From positions 1-11,520 of the forward strand of contig MDJN01000097.1 of the NCBI GenBank assembly GCA_001995005.1: 11,520 nucleotides of DNA. Reading direction: 5' to 3'. The notes beneath the pieces were generated by a model. It worked only from the letters and a program-made list of their open reading frames with translations. It did no database searches and was not told the DNA's origin. This stretch comes from Candidatus Parepulonipiscium sp. PG-Nun2H_MBin03. GTDB lineage: Bacteria > Bacillota > Clostridia > Lachnospirales > Cellulosilyticaceae. Positions 7,172-11,520 of this stretch are shown in pieces (within the stretch, counting starts at the first letter, position 1; each line of letters begins with the position of its first letter). Made by a program: the position numbers and the translations under genes.

Positions 7172-9476
7172 CACAACCCCCCTATTTGATGGGGTTAAAA
7201 AATATGCTCTTAGTAAAGTTACTTGTTTTGATGTTCCAGGACATAAAATGGGTGCTGGTATTAATGAGCTTACAAACTTATGGGGGAGCTTGGTACTTAG
7301 TATGGATATCAATTCCTCTCCTGCTGTGGATAATTTATCTCACCCTACGTCTATAATACAAGAAGCAGAAGTATTATTAGCAGATGCATATAAATGTGAT
7401 AATGCTTTTATGTTAGTCAATGGTTCTACATCGGGTATTTTATATATGATTATGAGCGTCTTAAATCAGGGCGATAAAATTATTTTGCCTCGTAATGTGC
7501 ATAAATCTGCTATTAATGCTCTTATTTTATCTGGAGCTAAGCCTATCTTTATAAATAGCGAGATTGATGTTAATTTAGGTATAGCCAATAATATAACTTT
7601 AAAGTCTATACAAGATGCCCTAGATTTAAATCAAGATGTTAAGGCTTTACTAATATTGCATCCAACTTACTTTGGAGTTACTACTGATTTAGAACAGATA
7701 ATTAAATATTGCCATAAGAGAAATATTATTGTCTTAGTAGACCAAGCACATGGGGCACATTTTGGATTTCATGAAAATACACCAGTAAATGCCAGCAGCA
7801 TAGGAGCAGACCTTACTACGACAAGCTTGCATAAAACGGGTGGTGCCCTGACACAAGCATCTGTATTATTACACAATAATGGTTTAGTCTCTAAAGATAA
7901 AGTGCGCTCAACAATCAATTTATTGCAGACTACATCAGCATCATACTTAATTACGTGTTCTATAGACGTTGCTAGAAAGCAATTAGTATTAGAAGGAAAA
8001 CAACGTCTTGAAAAACTATACGAGTTGGCTTTATATGCTAAGCAAGAAATTAATAATATAGCAGGGTTAAGCTGTATTACACGAAAAAGTTATATAAAAA
8101 GTGGACTAGCCTATGATTTTGATGAGCTGAAATTAGTTATTGATGTAAAAGGGCTGGGTGTATCAGGCTTTTTTATCTATGATTTGTTAAAAAGTAAGTA
8201 TAATATTCAAATTGAGCTTGCTGAACCTTACGTTATATTAGCCATAATTTCCTTCGGAGACAATAGGCAAAGTATACACACGCTTATTGTAGCGTTGCAA
8301 GATATTAGTTTAAATGTTTATTCTAATAAGCCTAGAAAAAATCTATATAAGGCTATGATATTTTTTCCAAAAATCATTATGACTCCAAGAGATGCATATT
8401 ACCACCCTAAAAAGGAAATACCTATAAAAGATTCTATTAGATGCATATCGGGTGAATCAATTATGATTTATCCCCCAGGTATTCCTATTATAATTCCAGG
8501 AGAGTTAATTACAACTGAATTTATTGAACACTATAATTATTTACAAACACAACATGTATTAATTTTAAAAGATAGTCAACAAAGCAATATGATACAAATA
8601 ATTGATAAGAATATGGAGGAAAATTTAATGGACTTATGGTATACTGAAAATCATCAAGATGATACAAAGTTTTCTATCAAGGTAAATGAACATATTCATT
8701 CTGAAAAGAGTGAGTTTCAACAAATAGATTTTTTTAGAAGTAACACTTTTGGTACCTTTTTTACGCTAGACGGCCTAATGATGGTTACAGAAAAAGATGA
8801 ATTTATCTATCATGATATGATAACGCATGTTCCTATGGCGGTAAATCCAAATATACGAAATGTATTGATTATTGGTGGCGGGGATGGCGGAACTGCACGT
8901 GAAGTCTTACGCTACAATGCTGTAGAACATGTGGACATGGTAGAAATAGATGAAAAAGTGGTACGATTATGTCAAAAATATCTTCCTATTACTGCAGCTA
9001 AATTAGATAATGATGATAGATTGAAGCTACATTTTGTAGACGGATTAAAATTTGTGCAAGAATGTGATAGCTCTAAATATGATTTAATATTAGTAGACTC
9101 TACAGACCCAATAGGCCCGGGAGAAGGCTTATTTACTTTCGCTTTTTATAATAATTGCAAGCGCATTTTAACTGATGATGGTATATTAATTAATCAGCAT
9201 GAAAGCCCATATTATGATACTTACGCCCATGAAATGAAACGAGCACATTCAAAGATAAAAGAAACCTTTCCTATAGCTTGTGTTTATCAATTTCATATGC
9301 CTACGTATCCTTCTGGCCACTGGTTATTTGGCTTTGCCTCAAAAAAATATGACCCTATTACGGATTTAAATGCCGAAGCGTGGAATAATCTTAAAATTAA
9401 AACTAAATATTACAATACCGATTTACACATTGGTGCATTTATGTTACCAAACTATGTAAAAGAAGCTCTTATCTAA
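7158..9476 (+). CDS. Fused arginine decarboxylase - spermidine synthase
   Basis: This 772-residue protein joins two complete enzymes. Residues 1-490 are a PLP-dependent Orn/Lys/Arg decarboxylase of the aspartate-aminotransferase fold (Bacillus SpeA type). They carry PGHKMG (27-32), DQAHGAHFG with D195 and H198, the PLP lysine K226 in SLHKTGGALTQAS, and the C-terminal YPPGIP signature. Residues 491-772 are a full-length spermidine synthase (SpeE, 282 residues). It begins MDLWYTEN and carries the nucleotide-binding GGGDGG (573-578) and the catalytic DSTDPIGP with D647 and D650. Each part is the usual length for its family, with no linker. Arginine is the likely substrate because an agmatinase gene follows, but lysine or ornithine cannot be excluded from sequence. 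The ATG at 7158 lies inside the end of speD and has no clear ribosome binding site, so translation is probably coupled to speD. A speE-type start survives inside the frame at 8628. Confidence 0.93.
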   Translation: MNNHNTTPLFDGVKKYALSKVTCFDVPGHKMGAGINELTNLWGSLVLSMDINSSPAVDNLSHPTSIIQEAEVLLADAYKCDNAFMLVNGSTSGILYMIMSVLNQGDKIILPRNVHKSAINALILSGAKPIFINSEIDVNLGIANNITLKSIQDALDLNQDVKALLILHPTYFGVTTDLEQIIKYCHKRNIIVLVDQAHGAHFGFHENTPVNASSIGADLTTTSLHKTGGALTQASVLLHNNGLVSKDKVRSTINLLQTTSASYLITCSIDVARKQLVLEGKQRLEKLYELALYAKQEINNIAGLSCITRKSYIKSGLAYDFDELKLVIDVKGLGVSGFFIYDLLKSKYNIQIELAEPYVILAIISFGDNRQSIHTLIVALQDISLNVYSNKPRKNLYKAMIFFPKIIMTPRDAYYHPKKEIPIKDSIRCISGESIMIYPPGIPIIIPGELITTEFIEHYNYLQTQHVLILKDSQQSNMIQIIDKNMEENLMDLWYTENHQDDTKFSIKVNEHIHSEKSEFQQIDFFRSNTFGTFFTLDGLMMVTEKDEFIYHDMITHVPMAVNPNIRNVLIIGGGDGGTAREVLRYNAVEHVDMVEIDEKVVRLCQKYLPITAAKLDNDDRLKLHFVDGLKFVQECDSSKYDLILVDSTDPIGPGEGLFTFAFYNNCKRILTDDGILINQHESPYYDTYAHEMKRAHSKIKETFPIACVYQFHMPTYPSGHWLFGFASKKYDPITDLNAEAWNNLKIKTKYYNTDLHIGAFMLPNYVKEALI
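8615..8630 (+). promoter_or_regulatory. Internal ribosome binding site and ATG of the speE part
   Basis: GGAGGA (8615-8620) lies 7 bases before an in-frame ATG (8628-8630), which encodes M491 of the fusion. That is exactly where free-standing SpeE proteins of the MELW type begin. It is a better initiation site than the one at the start of the fusion gene itself. It can be read as a relic of a separate speE gene, or as a live second start that yields a 282-residue SpeE. Confidence 0.65.
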
Positions 9477-9497
9477 TTTATTTTGAAAGGAATTGCT

Positions 9498-10361
9498 ATG
9501 TTTAACACTTATAAAGCACAAAATTTTATTGGTACACATGAAGACTTTGATTTAGCAGATATTATATTATTTGGTGCACCGTTTGATGGTACAACCTCTT
9601 TTAGGCCTGGTACTCGCTTTGCACCTAATCAAATTAGAGTAGATTCATATGGACTAGAAACTTATTCGCCATACCTTAACCTGGATTTAGAAAATATGAA
9701 TATTTGTGATATTGGGGATATTGAATTTCCGTTTGGAAATCCCCAAAAAGTTTTGGATGATATATCAGAAGTAACTAAAACTGTAGTTAATCATAACAAA
9801 AAAACTGTTATGATCGGTGGAGAACATCTAGTTAGCCTAGGGGCAATTAAAATATTGCATGAAAAATATCCTAATCTAAAAATTATTCATTTTGACGCTC
9901 ATGCAGACTTACGAGATGATTATATGGGTGAAAAATTATCTCATGCTAGTATTATGAAAAGAGTATGGGATCTGGTAGGAGATGATAAAATATATCAATT
10001 TGGCATACGGTCTGGGACAAAAAGCGAGTTTGACTGGGCAAAGGCTCACACCACTTTAAGAAAATTTGATACGTATACTTTGGTAGAAACTATAGATAAT
10101 TTTAATGATACACCAGTATATTTAACTATAGATTTAGATGTTCTTGACCCATCCATATTTTCGGGTACCGGCACTCCAGAACCTGGAGGAATTACAATGA
10201 AAGAAATGCTTGATGCTATTGTAGCTTTGAGTCAGCTTAATATAGTTGGTGCAGATATTGTTGAGCTTTCTCCACATTATGATACAAGTGGTGTGTCAAC
10301 AGCTGTAGCTTGCAAGATTATACGAGAAGTATTGTTGATATTAGCACAAAAAAAGTTGTAG
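9498..10361 (+). CDS. speB: Agmatinase
   Basis: SpeB hydrolyses agmatine to putrescine and urea. The 287-residue protein belongs to the arginase/ureohydrolase family. The binuclear manganese site is complete: GGEH with H110, the DAHAD motif with D133, H135 and D137, and the DLDVLDP motif with D212 and D214. The segments SFRPGTRFAP and YSPYL, and GTGTPEPGG near the second metal motif, match Bacillus-type agmatinases rather than arginases. The start is placed at ATG 9498 because GAAAGGA (9485-9491) lies 6 bases upstream. A longer frame from TTG 9483 would put its start next to its own ribosome binding site and adds five residues with no counterpart in the family. It follows the fusion gene by 21 bases and is the last gene of the operon. 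It supplies the step between the two activities of the fusion protein. Confidence 0.96.
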   Translation: MFNTYKAQNFIGTHEDFDLADIILFGAPFDGTTSFRPGTRFAPNQIRVDSYGLETYSPYLNLDLENMNICDIGDIEFPFGNPQKVLDDISEVTKTVVNHNKKTVMIGGEHLVSLGAIKILHEKYPNLKIIHFDAHADLRDDYMGEKLSHASIMKRVWDLVGDDKIYQFGIRSGTKSEFDWAKAHTTLRKFDTYTLVETIDNFNDTPVYLTIDLDVLDPSIFSGTGTPEPGGITMKEMLDAIVALSQLNIVGADIVELSPHYDTSGVSTAVACKIIREVLLILAQKKL

Positions 10362-10386
10362 TCCGCCCCCAATAACGACTACAACT
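10354..10386 (+). terminator. Probable terminator of the polyamine operon
   Basis: AGTTGTAGTC (10354-10363) and GACTACAACT (10377-10386) are perfect 10-bp inverted repeats around a 13-base, C-rich loop. The left arm contains the speB stop codon TAG (10359-10361). The following bases are GTATATATTT, a poor U-tract, so it may act as a weak terminator or as a 3' stabilising hairpin. Confidence 0.55.
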
Positions 10387-10607
10387 GTATATATTTAAAC
10401 AAATGTAAGATACTTTTTCTCCCCGTCAACCTTTAATAGTTCTAACATCATCTTAGATGATACTAGTATTATTAGTTTTTTGATATACTTTTATGTACAA
10501 TTTGTTTATAATCCAGTAGCTTACATGTTTGCCATAAGTTACATTTTATAATATCTTCTTTAAATGGGAAAACTATTTGTAAAATCTGTTTAGGAGGAAT
10601 ACATGTT
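10387..10607. other. Intergenic region upstream of the transporter
   Basis: This 221-base stretch holds a small hairpin, ATCATC (10447-10452) with GATGAT (10456-10461). A second weak inverted repeat, ACTA with TAGT (10462-10465 and 10473-10476), leads into a run of T; together they may form a back-up terminator. Two TATAAT hexamers occur, at 10507-10512 and 10547-10552. The nearest -35-like box, TTGATA (10480-10485), is 21 bases from the first, which is too far for a normal promoter. The transporter promoter probably lies here, but I cannot choose between them. Confidence 0.35.
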
Positions 10608-11498
10608 ATGGAAAAAACTAAAAATACAGTTGCGATATTTTCTAATTTGTCTGATAGGGTAAAAGGAATACTATTAATATTGTTATCGGCCCTAGCCTTT
10701 GCCTTTATGTCAGCCTTTGTAAAATTGGCAGGACCGCTGCCTAGTTTCCAAAAGGTGTTTTTTAGAAATATTGTAAGTGCTTTTGTAGCGGCATACTTAG
10801 TATATCATTTTAAGGGGAGTTACACAGGTAAAAAGAGTAATAGACAACTTATATTATATAGGTCTATATTTGGAACATTAGGGATTATATTCAACTTCTA
10901 CGCTATAGACCACTTAGTTCTGTCTGATGCAACTATGCTAAATAAATTATCACCTTTATTTGTTATATTATTCTCGTATATGTTTTTAAAGGAGAAAATT
11001 AATAGACGACAAATCTTATGTATTACGATAGCATTTTTAGGAGCATTATTAATTATTAAGCCTAGTTTTAATGCAGATCTTTTACCAGGGATTGCGGGGG
11101 TTTTAGGTGCAGTGGGTGCAGGGCTTGCATATACGTGTCTTAGAGGGCTTGGAAAATCAGAACCATACTATACCACGGTTTTTATATTTTCTACGCTTTC
11201 TAGCTTAATAGTATTACCTTTTGCAATATACTTTTATATTCCTATGACATCAAGTCAACTTACATTTTTATTACTAGCCGGAGCTTGTTCCACAGTGAGC
11301 CAATTTGCGTTAACTCTTGCATATGGCTTTGCTCCTGCAAAAGAAATTTCTATATTTGATTATACAAATGTAATTTTTTCAGCTTTAATTAGTCTTGCGT
11401 TATTTGGTGAGCTACCAGACTTTTTAAGTATAATAGGATATATTGTAATCTTTACAGTAGCATTATATATGTTTTTTTACCAAAAAAAAGCAGTGTAA
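10608..11498 (+). CDS. DMT/EamA-family membrane transporter
   Basis: This 296-residue inner-membrane protein belongs to the drug/metabolite transporter superfamily (EamA type). About ten hydrophobic segments are visible, near residues 18-38, 50-67, 80-100, 107-127, 134-151, 158-179, 188-209, 216-238, 246-266 and 273-291. They fall in two halves of five, as in the duplicated EamA fold. The LFSYMFLKEKI segment after helix 4 and the ALFGELP segment after helix 9 are the equivalent family signatures of the two halves. The start ATG at 10608 has AGGAGGA (10592-10598) 9 bases upstream; an ATG at 10603 is in another frame. The substrate is unknown. Family members move amino acids, nucleotide sugars, S-adenosylmethionine or other metabolites. 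Its position after a polyamine operon is suggestive but not evidence, since a hairpin and 246 bases separate them. Confidence 0.88.
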   Translation: MEKTKNTVAIFSNLSDRVKGILLILLSALAFAFMSAFVKLAGPLPSFQKVFFRNIVSAFVAAYLVYHFKGSYTGKKSNRQLILYRSIFGTLGIIFNFYAIDHLVLSDATMLNKLSPLFVILFSYMFLKEKINRRQILCITIAFLGALLIIKPSFNADLLPGIAGVLGAVGAGLAYTCLRGLGKSEPYYTTVFIFSTLSSLIVLPFAIYFYIPMTSSQLTFLLLAGACSTVSQFALTLAYGFAPAKEISIFDYTNVIFSALISLALFGELPDFLSIIGYIVIFTVALYMFFYQKKAV

Positions 11499-11520
11499 AA
11501 GAATGGTTCGTCCATTCTTT
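11498..11520 (+). terminator. Terminator after the transporter, cut by the window edge
   Basis: AAAGAATGG (11498-11506) and CCATTCTTT (11512-11520) form a perfect 9-bp stem around a 5-base loop, starting on the last base of the stop codon. The right arm ends in TTT at the window edge, so the U-tract cannot be fully seen. Confidence 0.75.

Noticed and set aside
7058..7312. Open frame on the - strand across the speD/fusion overlap
   Set aside because: Antisense to two well-supported genes; no start signals or family match.
9483..9497. TTG start giving speB five extra N-terminal residues
   Set aside because: The TTG abuts the ribosome binding site GAAAGGA that serves ATG 9498, and the extra residues have no family counterpart.

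Overview
The window is AT-rich DNA (roughly 30% GC by eye) with strong AGGAGG-type ribosome binding sites and TTGACA/TATAAT-type promoters. The protein families present (a HelD helicase, a SWIM-type SNF2 helicase, a Bacillus-like agmatinase and a short PLP-fold arginine decarboxylase) point to a low-GC Firmicute, most likely a clostridial lineage. I cannot name a genus. No rRNA, tRNA, CRISPR array, insertion sequence or phage gene is visible.

Layout. Positions 1-182 hold the 3' end of an unrecognised gene whose stop codon overlaps the start of a large SNF2-family helicase (182-3295, +). A terminator hairpin (3362-3393) follows, then a 314-base gap, then a well-initiated but unrecognised 82-residue gene (3610-3858, +). 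A very strong two-way terminator (3880-3922) separates that gene from a convergent helD-type helicase gene (3924-6128, -). Between helD and the next gene lies a divergent promoter region of about 200 bases, with one good sigma-A-type promoter for each direction.

The centre of interest is a polyamine operon on the + strand, 6335-10361. It runs speD (S-adenosylmethionine decarboxylase, TTG start), a fused speA-speE gene (arginine decarboxylase joined in frame to spermidine synthase, 772 residues), and speB (agmatinase). Together these encode the whole route arginine -> agmatine -> putrescine -> spermidine, including the supply of the aminopropyl donor. A hairpin overlapping the speB stop probably ends the operon. 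A DMT/EamA-family transporter with about ten membrane segments (10608-11498, +) follows as a separate unit with its own terminator at the window edge.

The most unusual feature is the speA::speE fusion. The two parts are each full length and meet with no linker. The ancestral speE ribosome binding site and ATG are still intact inside the reading frame, and stop codons lie just out of frame at the junction. This looks like a recent merger of two adjacent genes by loss of a stop or a small indel. It may still allow a free spermidine synthase to be made from the internal start, but a sequencing error must be excluded.
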